Assembly: GCF_030845175.1 (NCBI RefSeq)
Contig: NZ_CP132542.1
Coordinates: 1,182,001 to 1,246,000 of the forward strand
Source: Coralliovum pocilloporae
GTDB lineage: Bacteria > Pseudomonadota > Alphaproteobacteria > Rhizobiales > Cohaesibacteraceae
Direction: 5' to 3'
Length of the DNA: 64,000 nucleotides
The translations under genes were made by a program, and so were the position numbers. Below, in pieces: positions 17,703 to 26,548 of the stretch (its first letter is position 1; each line of letters starts with the position of its first letter). The notes under the pieces are model-generated. The model was not told where the DNA came from, did no database searches, and saw only the letters and a program-made list of their open reading frames with translations.

Positions 17703-19688
17703 TCAGGCAGCCCGATCAAACCGTCCATCAACGATCCGCACCACATCGGCCATGATGTCGTTGAGCTGGAAGTCTTTCGGCGTGTAAACGGCTGCAACAC
17801 CCATAGCCAAAAGAGATTGTGCATCCTCCTGCGGAATAATCCCACCGACAAAGACCGGAATATCATCCTGTCCGTTGGCCCTCATCCGTTCCAGCACATC
17901 CCGCACGAGAGCCAGGTGGGACCCTGACAGAATGGAAAGCCCAACCGCGTGCACACCTTCTTCCAACGCCGCATTGGCGATTTCCGCGGGTGTCAGGCGG
18001 ATGCCTTCATAAACAACTTCCATCCCCGCATCTCGCGCCCGGACGGCTATCTGCTCGGCACCATTTGAATGGCCATCAAGCCCCGGCTTGCCAACGAGAA
18101 ACTTGAGCCGGCGACCAAGTTTATCTGAAACCGCATCCACGGAGCCACGGAGGTCATCCAGATCGCCGACATCCTGCTTAACCGCCCGCCCGACACCGGT
18201 GGGTGCCCGGTATTCTCCGAAAACATCCCTGAGGACAGCGCCCCATTCACCGGTGGTTACCCCGGCTTTGGCACAAGCAACGGATGGTTCCATGATATTG
18301 CGACCTTCCTGGGCAGCCTGTCGCAGATCTGCAAGCGATGCTTCCGCAGCCTGTCCGTCACGGTCAGACCGCCATTGCTGAAGACGTTCAATCGCGTCCT
18401 GTTCGACACCCTCGGGCACCACCATGATCGCGTCGCCATCACCGGATGAAAGCGGTGAATCTTCCGTGGTCTGATAGGCATTGACGCCAACGACCATCTG
18501 GTTTCCGGCCTCAATCTGCTCAAGCCGTCGCGTATTGGATTCAACCAGAGCCCGTTTCATATAGCTGGTCTCGACTGCAGCAACAGCCCCGCCCATATCA
18601 TCAATCCGGCGCAACTCCGCACGGGCTTCGTCCTTCAGGGCTTCAACCTTGGCATCAACCTCGCGGGAGCCATCAAAAATATCTGCAAACTCAAGAAGAT
18701 CTGTTTCATAAGCCAGAATCTGCTGCATCCGCAAAGACCATTGCTGATCCCATGGACGCGGCAAGCCAAGCGCCTCATTCCAGGCCGGAAGCTGAACCGC
18801 ACGGGCACGTGCTTTTTTCGACAGCACCACAGCCAGCGTCTCTATCAGAATACGATAGACATTGTTTTCCGGCTGCTGCTCCGTCAGCCCCAGAGAGTTC
18901 ACCTGCACCCCATAGCGGAACCGGCGCAGCTTTGGATCCTCAACGCCATAGCGGGTCTCACAGATCTCGTCCCACAGATCGACGAAGGCGCGCATCTTGC
19001 ACATCTCGGTAACAAACCGCATGCCCGCATTGACAAAGAAGGAAATCCGGCTGACCGCCTTGGGAAAATCCTCTTCGGGAATAGCGCCCGAAGCCTTGAC
19101 CGTATCAAGCACCGCCTGCGCTGTGGCAAGAGCATAAGCCAGTTCCTGTACCGGCGTCGCCCCCGCTTCCTGCAGATGATAGGAGCAGACATTCATCGGG
19201 TTCCATTTCGGCATATTGCTGTAGGTCCAGGCAATGATGTCCGTGGTCAGTTTCATCGATGGCTGCGGAGGAAATACATAGGTGCCGCGCGAAAGGTATT
19301 CCTTGATCAGATCATTCTGCGTCGTGCCGGTGAGCTTTGTCCTGTCAGCACCCTGAGCATCAGCCGCAGCCGCATAGAGCGCCAGAAGCCATGCGGCGGA
19401 CGCATTGATCGTCATCGACGTATTCATCTGGTCGAGCGGAATATCCTGAAACAGGGTCTGCATGTCACCGAGATGAGCGATGGATACACCAACCTTGCCG
19501 ACCTCGCCCCGCGACAGAGCATGATCCGGATCATACCCGGTCTGGGTTGGGAGATCGAAAGCAACTGACAATCCCGTCTGTCCCTTGGACAGGTTCTTTC
19601 GATAAAGCGCATTGGATTCCGCTGCGGTGGAGTGTCCCGCATAGGTCCGGAAAATCCAGGGCCTGTCACGATTGGGGCCGTCTGTCAT
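17703..19688 (-). CDS. ecm: (2R)-ethylmalonyl-CoA mutase
   Basis: A 661-residue B12-dependent mutase of the MeaA type that converts ethylmalonyl-CoA to methylsuccinyl-CoA in the ethylmalonyl-CoA pathway. The catalytic barrel starts with RPWIFRTYAGHSTAAESNALY and SVAFDLPTQTGYDPDHALS. The C-terminal cobalamin domain has the base-off motif DGHSNG in GKPGLDGHSNGAEQ and GLSILSGSHLALV. The shorter N terminus and divergent pairing with ccr separate it from methylmalonyl-CoA mutase. The adenosyltransferase at 27.7 kb could supply its cofactor. Confidence 0.9.
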   Translation of the reverse strand: MTDGPNRDRPWIFRTYAGHSTAAESNALYRKNLSKGQTGLSVAFDLPTQTGYDPDHALSRGEVGKVGVSIAHLGDMQTLFQDIPLDQMNTSMTINASAAWLLALYAAAADAQGADRTKLTGTTQNDLIKEYLSRGTYVFPPQPSMKLTTDIIAWTYSNMPKWNPMNVCSYHLQEAGATPVQELAYALATAQAVLDTVKASGAIPEEDFPKAVSRISFFVNAGMRFVTEMCKMRAFVDLWDEICETRYGVEDPKLRRFRYGVQVNSLGLTEQQPENNVYRILIETLAVVLSKKARARAVQLPAWNEALGLPRPWDQQWSLRMQQILAYETDLLEFADIFDGSREVDAKVEALKDEARAELRRIDDMGGAVAAVETSYMKRALVESNTRRLEQIEAGNQMVVGVNAYQTTEDSPLSSGDGDAIMVVPEGVEQDAIERLQQWRSDRDGQAAEASLADLRQAAQEGRNIMEPSVACAKAGVTTGEWGAVLRDVFGEYRAPTGVGRAVKQDVGDLDDLRGSVDAVSDKLGRRLKFLVGKPGLDGHSNGAEQIAVRARDAGMEVVYEGIRLTPAEIANAALEEGVHAVGLSILSGSHLALVRDVLERMRANGQDDIPVFVGGIIPQEDAQSLLAMGVAAVYTPKDFQLNDIMADVVRIVDGRFDRAA

Positions 19689-19900
19689 GGTTTCTCTCCC
19701 AGCTCACATAGCACTTCGCACGCAAGCCAAAACCCGCGCGACCATTGACCCTATCAGTGCCCATCCTCTCAATCAGTCGAAATTCGTAATCTGTATAATA
19801 GCACTCCGGCAGATCTCGGCTGATAATCATTCCCAGACACAGATCGACTTTGACCTAAAAATGCTGCATCGCAGTATTTCTGACGAACCGGAGCTGCCAT
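19689..19900. promoter_or_regulatory. ecm-ccr divergent promoter region with PhaR-type box
   Basis: The 212-base gap between the two divergent pathway genes has a perfect -10-like TATAAT at 19794-19799 on the plus strand, with a poor -35. Closer to ccr is a near-perfect palindrome at 19859-19879 whose core, CTGC-ATC-GCAG (19864-19874), matches the CTGC-N3/4-GCAG site reported for alphaproteobacterial PhaR. It sits 26 bases before the ccr ATG, downstream of the -10, where binding would block transcription. phaR is encoded at 56.8 kb. Confidence 0.5.
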
Positions 19901-21208
19901 ATGTCTGCCGCAAGCGCTGCCGAAATCGCCGAAGCCGCCCCTCAGGACGGTGAGAAAAAAGATCTCTACGAACTGGGAGAAATCCCGCCCCTCGGCCATG
20001 TGCCGAAAAACATGTATGCCTGGGCGATCCGCCGGGAGCGTGAGGGCGAACCTGAACAGGCCATGCAGGTAGAGGTTCTGCCCACATGGGAGCTGGACAG
20101 CAACGAAGTCCTCGTTCTGGTGATGGCTGCAGGCGTCAACTATAACGGTGTCTGGGCCTCTCTCGGCACCCCGATCTCCGTTTTCGATGTTCACGACAAG
20201 CCGTTTCACATTGCCGGTTCTGATGCGTCCGGCATCATCTGGGCTGTCGGGTCAAAGGTTACCCGCTGGAAAGTCGGCGATGAGGTGGTCATCCATTGTA
20301 ACCAGGACGATGGCGACGACGAAGACTGTAACGGCGGTGACCCGATGTTCTCAAACTCCCAGCGCATCTGGGGTTACGAGACACCGGACGGGTCTTTCGC
20401 TCAATATGCCCGTGTTCAGGCTCAGCAGCTGATGCCGCGCCCGCGTCACCTGACATGGGAAGAATCAGCCTGTTACACCCTGACGCTCGCAACTGCATAC
20501 CGCATGCTGTTCGGCCATCAGCCACATGACCTGAAGCCGGGCCAGAATGTTCTGGTCTGGGGTGCATCCGGCGGCCTTGGCGTCTTTGCCATTCAGCTTG
20601 TCGCAGCAGCCGGTGCAAACGCCATTGGCGTTATCTCGGATGAAGACAAACGCGATTACGTCATGAGCCTCGGTGCCAAGGGCGTCATCAACCGCAAGGA
20701 CTTCAACTGCTGGGGCCAGCTCCCGACCGTCAACTCACCGGAATACAAGGAATGGTTCTCCGAAGTTCGCAAATTCGGCAAGGCCATCTGGGATATCACC
20801 GGCAAGGGCAACAATGTGGACATGGTGTTTGAGCACCCGGGCGAGGCAACAATGCCTGTGTCAACATTTGTTGTGAAACGCGGCGGTATGGTTGTCATCT
20901 GCGCCGGGACAACAGGCTACAATCTGACCATGGATGCCCGTTATCTCTGGATGCACCAGAAGCGGGTTCAGGGCTCTCATTTTGCTCACCTGAAACAGGC
21001 GTCCTCCGCCAACAAGTTTGTCATCGAGCGTCGCGTCGACCCCTGCATGTCAGAGGTCTTCCCCTGGTCGCAGATCCCGAAGTCTCACACGATGATGATG
21101 AACAACCAGCATGCTCCGGGCAATATGGCTGTTCTGGTCAATGCCACCAAGGCCGGGTTGCGCACCCTGGAAGACGTCATTGAGGCAGGTCCACTCAAGG
21201 CCAGCTAG
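19901..21208 (+). CDS. ccr: Crotonyl-CoA carboxylase/reductase
   Basis: A 435-residue zinc-independent medium-chain dehydrogenase/reductase that reductively carboxylates crotonyl-CoA to ethylmalonyl-CoA using NADPH and CO2, the signature step of the ethylmalonyl-CoA pathway. The nucleotide site is NVLVWGASGGLGVFAIQL. The N terminus YELGEIPPLGHVPKNMYAWA and HCNQDDGDDEDCNGGDPMFS are highly characteristic of Ccr. It is divergent from ecm and ends in a strong terminator. With Ecm and Mcd in the window, it supports growth on C2 or PHB-derived carbon. Confidence 0.95.
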   Translation: MSAASAAEIAEAAPQDGEKKDLYELGEIPPLGHVPKNMYAWAIRREREGEPEQAMQVEVLPTWELDSNEVLVLVMAAGVNYNGVWASLGTPISVFDVHDKPFHIAGSDASGIIWAVGSKVTRWKVGDEVVIHCNQDDGDDEDCNGGDPMFSNSQRIWGYETPDGSFAQYARVQAQQLMPRPRHLTWEESACYTLTLATAYRMLFGHQPHDLKPGQNVLVWGASGGLGVFAIQLVAAAGANAIGVISDEDKRDYVMSLGAKGVINRKDFNCWGQLPTVNSPEYKEWFSEVRKFGKAIWDITGKGNNVDMVFEHPGEATMPVSTFVVKRGGMVVICAGTTGYNLTMDARYLWMHQKRVQGSHFAHLKQASSANKFVIERRVDPCMSEVFPWSQIPKSHTMMMNNQHAPGNMAVLVNATKAGLRTLEDVIEAGPLKAS

Positions 21209-21255
21209 AATTCCGATCCTGGAATTCAGATAAAAGAGTTCAGATAAAACTCGTG

Positions 21256-21286
21256 CAAAGGCCGACCCGCTCCGGGTTGGCCTTTG
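21256..21286 (+). terminator. Rho-independent terminator after ccr
   Basis: AAAGGCCGACCC and GGGTTGGCCTTTG form a 12-pair stem with one G-T pair and a 5-base loop, about 50 bases after the ccr stop. Confidence 0.8.
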
Positions 21287-21418
21287 TCATGTCTGACACG
21301 CAACCCCGGAACAACGCCCGCCCGAGATGGCGCGTAATTGCGCAAATGTGAAGAGACGATATCCCCCTTTCCAAACTATCCTTGCACGGGGTTCAGGCTA
21401 TAATTTGAGGGATTTCCA

Positions 21419-22093
21419 ATGACCGGTCGTTTTCTTGCTCCCGTTTCACTCAGTACCGCCGCCGTTCTTGCGGCCCTGTTTATCGCTGGCCCGGTCATCA
21501 GCCAGGAAACAGCACCGGAAACACCCAAAATCACAGAACCAGAGGGATTGCCCGATGATGCGGCCGGGTCCGAGGCTCCCAAAGGCGCACCTGAAGCCCG
21601 GAAAGAACCCCAAAAGGCACCTCAGCAGCTGGCCGAAGGTGTAATGACCGAAAAACTCATGGGCTCCATCATCAAGAAGCTTGATGAGAAGGCCGAACGC
21701 GTCGGCCCATCCTGGCAGTTCCGTGTTGAAGATGTTCCACTGGTGATTATCGCCGATCCGAGAAACAACCGCATGCGGATCATGACACCGGTCGCCAACG
21801 CCTCCGAGCTGTCAGCAGAGGATATGACACGCGTTCTGCAGGCTAACTTCGATACTGCCCTTGATGCTCGCTATGCCATAGCCCGTGGCGTGCTTTGGGC
21901 CACGTTCCTCCATCCGTTCAAGGCCCTGCACCAGCGGCAGTTCATTGAGGGGATCGGTCAGACCGTCAACATTGCCAAGACCTATGGCACCACCTACTCA
22001 TCCGGCCTGCTCTCTTATGGCGGGGGTGACAGCCGCGCCATCATTCAGCGCGATCTGATCGACAAGCTGCTGAAAAAAGGACAGGAAATCTGA
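21419..22093 (+). CDS. Exported protein with YbjN/chaperone-like domain, function unknown
   Basis: A 224-residue protein with a signal peptide (MTGRFLAPVSLSTAAVLAALFIAGPVISQ) and a Pro/Glu/Ala-rich linker of about 50 residues. A globular domain of about 140 residues follows, with FRVEDVPLVIIADPRNNRMRIM and LQANFDTALDARYAIARGVLWA. That domain resembles the type III chaperone-like/YbjN fold. It would be periplasmic. No enzyme motif is visible and no partner is obvious; the EamA transporter follows about 95 bases downstream. Confidence 0.5.
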   Translation: MTGRFLAPVSLSTAAVLAALFIAGPVISQETAPETPKITEPEGLPDDAAGSEAPKGAPEARKEPQKAPQQLAEGVMTEKLMGSIIKKLDEKAERVGPSWQFRVEDVPLVIIADPRNNRMRIMTPVANASELSAEDMTRVLQANFDTALDARYAIARGVLWATFLHPFKALHQRQFIEGIGQTVNIAKTYGTTYSSGLLSYGGGDSRAIIQRDLIDKLLKKGQEI

Positions 22094-22188
22094 CGGGCAA
22101 TCACACCCTCCCGTTCATCAGGCCGATCAGCGCAAACCATCACAAGTTTCCATTGGACGCTGGTTGCAAGACCGGATAAGTCCGGTTC

Positions 22189-23079
22189 ATGACCGATCAA
22201 AAGTCCATATCAGCCTCATCGCTCGGCTTTCCGGCGCTCTTTGTCTTCCTCTGGTCGACCGGTTTTCTCGGAGCGAAATATGGTGCGCCGGATTCGGAAC
22301 CCATGTCGTTCCTTACAGTCCGGTTTGCCATTCTGGTTGTCTTGCTGATTGGTCTGTCATTGCTCGGTAAACCGAAATGGCCGGATCGGATAACAGCCGC
22401 CCACAGCCTCGTGGTCGGCGCCCTTATCCACGGCATCTATCTGGGCGGTGTTTTCTGGGCCATTGATCGGGGCATGCCTGCGAATATTTCCGTGATGATC
22501 ATCGGCCTTCAGCCCATTCTCACGGCCCTGTTTGCCTGGAAGCTGCTGGGAGAAGAACCGACCCGCTGGCACTGGGGCGGGCTGGCCCTTGGTCTGTTCG
22601 GTCTTTCACTGATTGTCTCAGGCAAGAAAGCGGGGATAGACGGCGGCGTTCTCACCGTTGAAACCATCGGCGCATGCGTCATCGGCGTTTTCGCCATTGC
22701 GCTGGGCACGGTCTATCAGAAACGCTTTGCAACAGGCGTTGATCTCAGAACAGGCGGCATCTTCCAGTATCTTGGAGCCCTGATCATCACAGCCCCTTAC
22801 GGACTGTTCGGCGAACAGCTTGATATCACCTGGACGGCAGAGTTCATTTTCGCACTGGCCTGGCTGATTATCGTTCTGTCTATTGGTGCCATCTTCCTTC
22901 TGATGCGCCTTATCCAGACAGGCGCTGTCTCGAATATTGCGGCCCTGTTCTATCTGGTGCCCGTATCAACCGCTCTTCTGAGCTGGTTGATGTTCGATGA
23001 AGAACTGACTCTCATTCAGATGGTCGGAATGCTCCTGATATCGGCTGCTGTGGCCCTCGCGACCCGCAAACACGCCTGA
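22189..23079 (+). CDS. EamA/DMT family transporter
   Basis: A 296-residue inner-membrane protein with ten predicted helices in two EamA repeats. LFVFLWSTGFLGAKYGAPDSEPMSF opens the first repeat and GALIITAPYGLFGEQ lies in the second. Members export amino acids and other metabolites; the substrate is not predictable here. It starts at the ATG at 22189 after TCCGGTTC, with no strong ribosome site. Confidence 0.78.
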   Translation: MTDQKSISASSLGFPALFVFLWSTGFLGAKYGAPDSEPMSFLTVRFAILVVLLIGLSLLGKPKWPDRITAAHSLVVGALIHGIYLGGVFWAIDRGMPANISVMIIGLQPILTALFAWKLLGEEPTRWHWGGLALGLFGLSLIVSGKKAGIDGGVLTVETIGACVIGVFAIALGTVYQKRFATGVDLRTGGIFQYLGALIITAPYGLFGEQLDITWTAEFIFALAWLIIVLSIGAIFLLMRLIQTGAVSNIAALFYLVPVSTALLSWLMFDEELTLIQMVGMLLISAAVALATRKHA

Positions 23080-23205
23080 ACCGGACATAACACGGTACTC
23101 AGGCCTCTTTCTCGGTCAAAAGACGGATTGAGAACCACACCCCTTTTCCTCAATGATGCACCGCAAGTTTACTTGCTCGCGAACTGTAGCCCGAGGGAAA
23201 GCACA

Positions 23206-24882
23206 ATGTCTGCCGCTGCCGAAAACCTATCCGCTCCCGCTCTTGCGGACCTGCTGGCTGAAACCGTTCAGGCGCTTGACGTGCTGCTCGGCACGGCAAC
23301 CCAGCGCGTTCGCGCCAATGTTCTGGTTGATGGCCGGATCTCCGGTGCCCGTGTGGAGGAAGAGCAGAAGGCCACACACGGTCTTGCCTGGTTTGCCACC
23401 TATGTGGAAGCCATCCGGCAGCTTCAGGACTATACAACCCGGCTCTCCAGCGAAGACCGCTTCAGTGAATTCGAGGACTGCCTCGTCAAGATTGGCGCAG
23501 CAGAATACCTGCAGCAGATCTTCGGCGGCATCCCGATGAACCAGGGGGAATTTGTCCGCCCGGCAGACCTTGCTCTTGATGATACGGATCTTGCAGCAGC
23601 CCGGATTTCAGCCGTTAAAACCCTGATCGATGCAGGCTCGACACCTCAGATACGCGCCAGAACCGTTGAGCTGATTGCTGCAGCCGAAGGACAGGGCAGT
23701 TTTGGCGATGCAGGCCTTGATGAGACACTTGAAGCGTTCCGGGATGAGATGCGCCGCTTTGCAGACGCGGAAGTCACGCCTCATGCCCATGAATGGCATC
23801 TGAAAAACGACTACATCCCCATGGATGTGATCACCAAGATGGCTGAGCTTGGCGTTTTCGGCCTGACCATCCCTGAGGAACTCGGCGGCCTGGGCCTGGG
23901 CAAGGAATCCATGTGCGTGGTCTCCGAAGAGCTCTCCCGTGCCTATATCGGTGTCGGCTCTCTTGGAACACGGTCAGAAATTGCCGCAGAGCTGATCCTC
24001 TGTGGCGGAACCGAGGACCAGAAAGCCAAATGGCTTCCGATGCTGGCGTCTGGCGAAATCCTGCCAACCGCCGTGTTCACCGAGCCGAATACAGGTTCTG
24101 ACCTGGCATCTCTGAAAACCCGGGCCAGCAAAGATGGCAACGTTTACAAGGTCAAGGGTAACAAGACCTGGATTACCCACCCCGTAAGGGCCGACCTGAT
24201 GACGCTTCTGGTCCGCACCAACCCCGATGAGCCGGGCTATCGGGGCCTGTCCATGCTACTGGCCGAAAAGCCACGAGGCAGCGATGACAACCCGTTCCCT
24301 GCTGATGGCATGTCCGGCGGAGAGATCGAAGTGCTCGGCTATCGGGGCATGAAAGAATTCGAAATCGGTTTCGACGATTTTGAAGTGAAGGCCGATAACC
24401 TGCTTGGCGGCGTCGAAGGACAGGGCTTCAAGCAGCTCATGCAAACCTTTGAATCAGCCCGTATCCAGACCGCCGCCCGCGCCGTCGGTGTTGCACAGTC
24501 GGCTCTGGACCTGGGATTACGCTACGCCCAGGAACGCGTACAGTTCAAGAAACCCCTGATCAGTTTCCCACGCGTCTCTGACAAGCTGGCGATGATGGCA
24601 GCCGAAATCCTGATCACAAGGCAGCTCACATATTTCTCGGCCCGCCAGAAGGATCAGGACAAGCGCTGTGATGTTGAAGCAGGTATGGCCAAACTGCTGG
24701 CAGCCCGTGTAGCCTGGGCCGCCGCCGACAACGCCCTTCAGATCCACGGTGGCAACGGTTTCGCGATGGAATACCCGGTCAGCCGCGTTCTCTGCGACGC
24801 CCGTATTCTCAACATCTTTGAAGGCGCAGGAGAAATTCAGGCTCAGGTGATCGCCCGCCGCCTTCTGGATGAAAGCAACTGA
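23206..24882 (+). CDS. mcd: (2S)-methylsuccinyl-CoA dehydrogenase
   Basis: A 558-residue flavoprotein of the acyl-CoA dehydrogenase family with an N-terminal extension of about 150 residues, the size and layout of Mcd. It oxidises methylsuccinyl-CoA to mesaconyl-CoA in the ethylmalonyl-CoA pathway. The FAD/substrate motifs are AVFTEPNTGSDLASLKTRA, then RVQFKKPLISFPRVSDKLA and DNALQIHGGNGFAMEYPVSR. The catalytic Glu is probably in NIFEGAGEIQAQVIARRLL. The ATG at 23206 follows GAGGGAAAG; the upstream ATG at 23128 lacks a site. Electrons go to an electron-transfer flavoprotein that is not encoded in the window. Confidence 0.85.
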   Translation: MSAAAENLSAPALADLLAETVQALDVLLGTATQRVRANVLVDGRISGARVEEEQKATHGLAWFATYVEAIRQLQDYTTRLSSEDRFSEFEDCLVKIGAAEYLQQIFGGIPMNQGEFVRPADLALDDTDLAAARISAVKTLIDAGSTPQIRARTVELIAAAEGQGSFGDAGLDETLEAFRDEMRRFADAEVTPHAHEWHLKNDYIPMDVITKMAELGVFGLTIPEELGGLGLGKESMCVVSEELSRAYIGVGSLGTRSEIAAELILCGGTEDQKAKWLPMLASGEILPTAVFTEPNTGSDLASLKTRASKDGNVYKVKGNKTWITHPVRADLMTLLVRTNPDEPGYRGLSMLLAEKPRGSDDNPFPADGMSGGEIEVLGYRGMKEFEIGFDDFEVKADNLLGGVEGQGFKQLMQTFESARIQTAARAVGVAQSALDLGLRYAQERVQFKKPLISFPRVSDKLAMMAAEILITRQLTYFSARQKDQDKRCDVEAGMAKLLAARVAWAAADNALQIHGGNGFAMEYPVSRVLCDARILNIFEGAGEIQAQVIARRLLDESN

Positions 24883-24907
24883 CATATCCGACAACAGAAA
24901 TTCACAG

Positions 24908-24934
24908 GCCGGGCTTTTCAGTCCGGCTTTTTCT
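24908..24934 (+). terminator. Rho-independent terminator after mcd
   Basis: GCCGGGC and GTCCGGC pair (one G-T) around a short T-rich loop, followed by TTTTTCTTT, 26 bases after the mcd stop. Confidence 0.75.
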
Positions 24935-25043
24935 TTGGGCACGCTTCAGAAAACAATGTTCACTTGATCCAGATCAGGGAGACCACTCACATGAAGCATA
25001 GGATGAGATTCTAAGTGTTAGTCTCTATAGAAAGAGGTGTGAG

Positions 25044-25478
25044 ATGAAATCCATTACGATCAAGCAGGATGCCTGGATTTTGGTTTGCGACGGTGAAAAG
25101 GCGCTCTTCTTGAAGAATGCAGGCGATGAGGTTTTTCCGAACTTTATCGTGCAACGCGTGATGGAACATGACGGGTCCGACGCCCCGTCTGACGGACATG
25201 AAACCGGCAAGGCTGAACTCTCCAACTGGTATCATATTGAAAAGCACCGGTTTGCAGTCGAGCTGTCCGACTTTCTTTATAAGGCTGCGCACAAGAACCG
25301 CTTCAAACACCTGGTACTCGTGGCTCCGCCGCGCGTTCTCGGTGACCTGAGAAAAGAGCTCCATAAGGAAGTCAGCGCCCGTCTTATCGGTGAGCTGTCA
25401 AAAGACCTGACCCACCACACGGTGGCGGATATTGAAGCCATTGTCTGTGGCAAGGAACTGGAAGCCGCATCCGCGTAA
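25044..25478 (+). CDS. Host attachment family protein (baeRF-like)
   Basis: A 144-residue protein of the family described as required for attachment to host cells. It shows WILVCDGEKALFLKN at the N terminus and FKHLVLVAPPRVLGDLRKEL and LTHHTVADIEAIV at the C terminus. These belong to the eRF1-domain-2-like (baeRF) fold, which may act on ribosomes. The name comes from an Agrobacterium mutant phenotype; the molecular role is not established. The ATG at 25044 follows GAAAGAGGTGTGAG. It is transcribed alone and is convergent with the carbonic anhydrase. Confidence 0.78.
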   Translation: MKSITIKQDAWILVCDGEKALFLKNAGDEVFPNFIVQRVMEHDGSDAPSDGHETGKAELSNWYHIEKHRFAVELSDFLYKAAHKNRFKHLVLVAPPRVLGDLRKELHKEVSARLIGELSKDLTHHTVADIEAIVCGKELEAASA

Positions 25479-25497
25479 ATGCAAGAGTCAACAAAAG

Positions 25498-25572
25498 AAC
25501 GCGCCATGTCTGCCCGACCCTTATGGTCGGAACATTATCGGCAGATCCGATAGTGTCAGCACATGGCGCGTT
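25498..25572. repeat. Structured element with three-way-junction fold between convergent genes
   Basis: The outer arms AACGCGCCATGT (25498-25509) and ACATGGCGCGTT (25561-25572) are perfectly complementary and continue with CTG/CAG after a one-base bulge. Inside are two further hairpins: CCGACC/GGTCGG around a 5-base loop (25514-25530), and a 10-pair stem ACATTATCGG/CCGATAGTGT around a 5-base loop (25532-25556). The single imperfect pair in the last stem is T-G on the plus strand, so plus-strand RNA folds fully. T-runs flank it on both strands, so it may be an elaborate bidirectional terminator or a small RNA. Confidence 0.6.
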
Positions 25573-25599
25573 TTCTGTTTCTGTCGCCCATAACCAATC

Positions 25600-26364
25600 T
25601 TACTGGCCGGACAGGATATAGCGACGGTTCAACTGCTGTACGGGCCGGAAGTTATCCGCATATCGCTCAGCCAGACCGGCTATCTGCTCTTTCGACAGGG
25701 TCATCGGCTCCTTGATCACATGCCAGGTCACAATCTCCGAACAGGGTGGCGTCGTCAGAGAACCCTGATATCGGAAAAATGTCCTGTTGCCTGGCAGCAG
25801 ATCCGTTGCAGCGATCGGGTAAGAGATCTTTTTGCTCTGCCCCCGGTCAGGGAACTCGTTCCACAACATCTTGATCAGACCATTGGAGGGCCCTTCCTCA
25901 ATCAGCAGGCCGACAACAAGAAGACCACCGGCTTCAGACTGATGCACGAAATGCAATTCGGCATCATATTGCCTGCCATCCAGCGTATGCTCGCTGCCAT
26001 GGTGGAAGTGAAACTGCAGGAGGCGATATTTCTCATCCCCAAGCGTTGCATAACCGGCGCTCTTGCTGGCGTTCACCTTAATGGAATGGCCCGTGTCCTC
26101 AAGGGTTGGATGGAAGGGTTTCCAGCGAATTGAAAGCGATAGAGGTTCAGCCGTCACCGCTGTATTAGTCTCCAAGGCGACCGGAGACTGTTCCACACCG
26201 CCACAAGCCGCATAGTCAGGTGCCAGAACAGGCCATTGTGCTGGCCCTGCTGCCCCGGAATAAGACCAGCCCTCAGCAAAAACAGCAGCACCTGAAACAC
26301 TCAGAAGCAGGGCAGCAGCAGTCAGACGAGTTGTCAGGCGAGTTGTCAGAAAACGAGAAACCAT
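25600..26364 (-). CDS. Alpha-type carbonic anhydrase, periplasmic
   Basis: A 254-residue secreted zinc enzyme. The signal peptide is MVSRFLTTRLTTRLTAAALLLSVSGAAVFA. The mature part has WSYSGAAGPAQWPVLAPDY, QSPVAL, the zinc ligands in LLQFHFHHGSEHTLDG and AELHFVHQ, and the substrate-pocket motif GSLTTPPCSEIVTWHV. It interconverts CO2 and bicarbonate in the periplasm, and could favour CO2 supply for crotonyl-CoA carboxylation, though that link is only by location. GGAGTATTATT precedes the ATG. The near-repeat RLTTRLT and a matching DNA duplication appear inside the signal sequence. Confidence 0.88.
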   Translation of the reverse strand: MVSRFLTTRLTTRLTAAALLLSVSGAAVFAEGWSYSGAAGPAQWPVLAPDYAACGGVEQSPVALETNTAVTAEPLSLSIRWKPFHPTLEDTGHSIKVNASKSAGYATLGDEKYRLLQFHFHHGSEHTLDGRQYDAELHFVHQSEAGGLLVVGLLIEEGPSNGLIKMLWNEFPDRGQSKKISYPIAATDLLPGNRTFFRYQGSLTTPPCSEIVTWHVIKEPMTLSKEQIAGLAERYADNFRPVQQLNRRYILSGQ

Positions 26365-26548
26365 AATAATACTCCTTACGACCTCAAATAACTTTAAGAA
26401 CGCATCGAGGTGACATCATAAAGCCACCTGATCCCTTCATTGCAAAATGACAGGCTCGCATAATGCCCCGCAGGCCTGTATCAGGTTATGATAGGGTCTC
26501 AACCTCTCAAACCTGTAACCAATCAGAGTTTCGATACTGGGCATTTTC

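Noticed and set aside
18741-19568. Open frame of 275 codons antisense to ecm
   Set aside because: Entirely within a firmly identified mutase gene; composition typical of a shadow frame.
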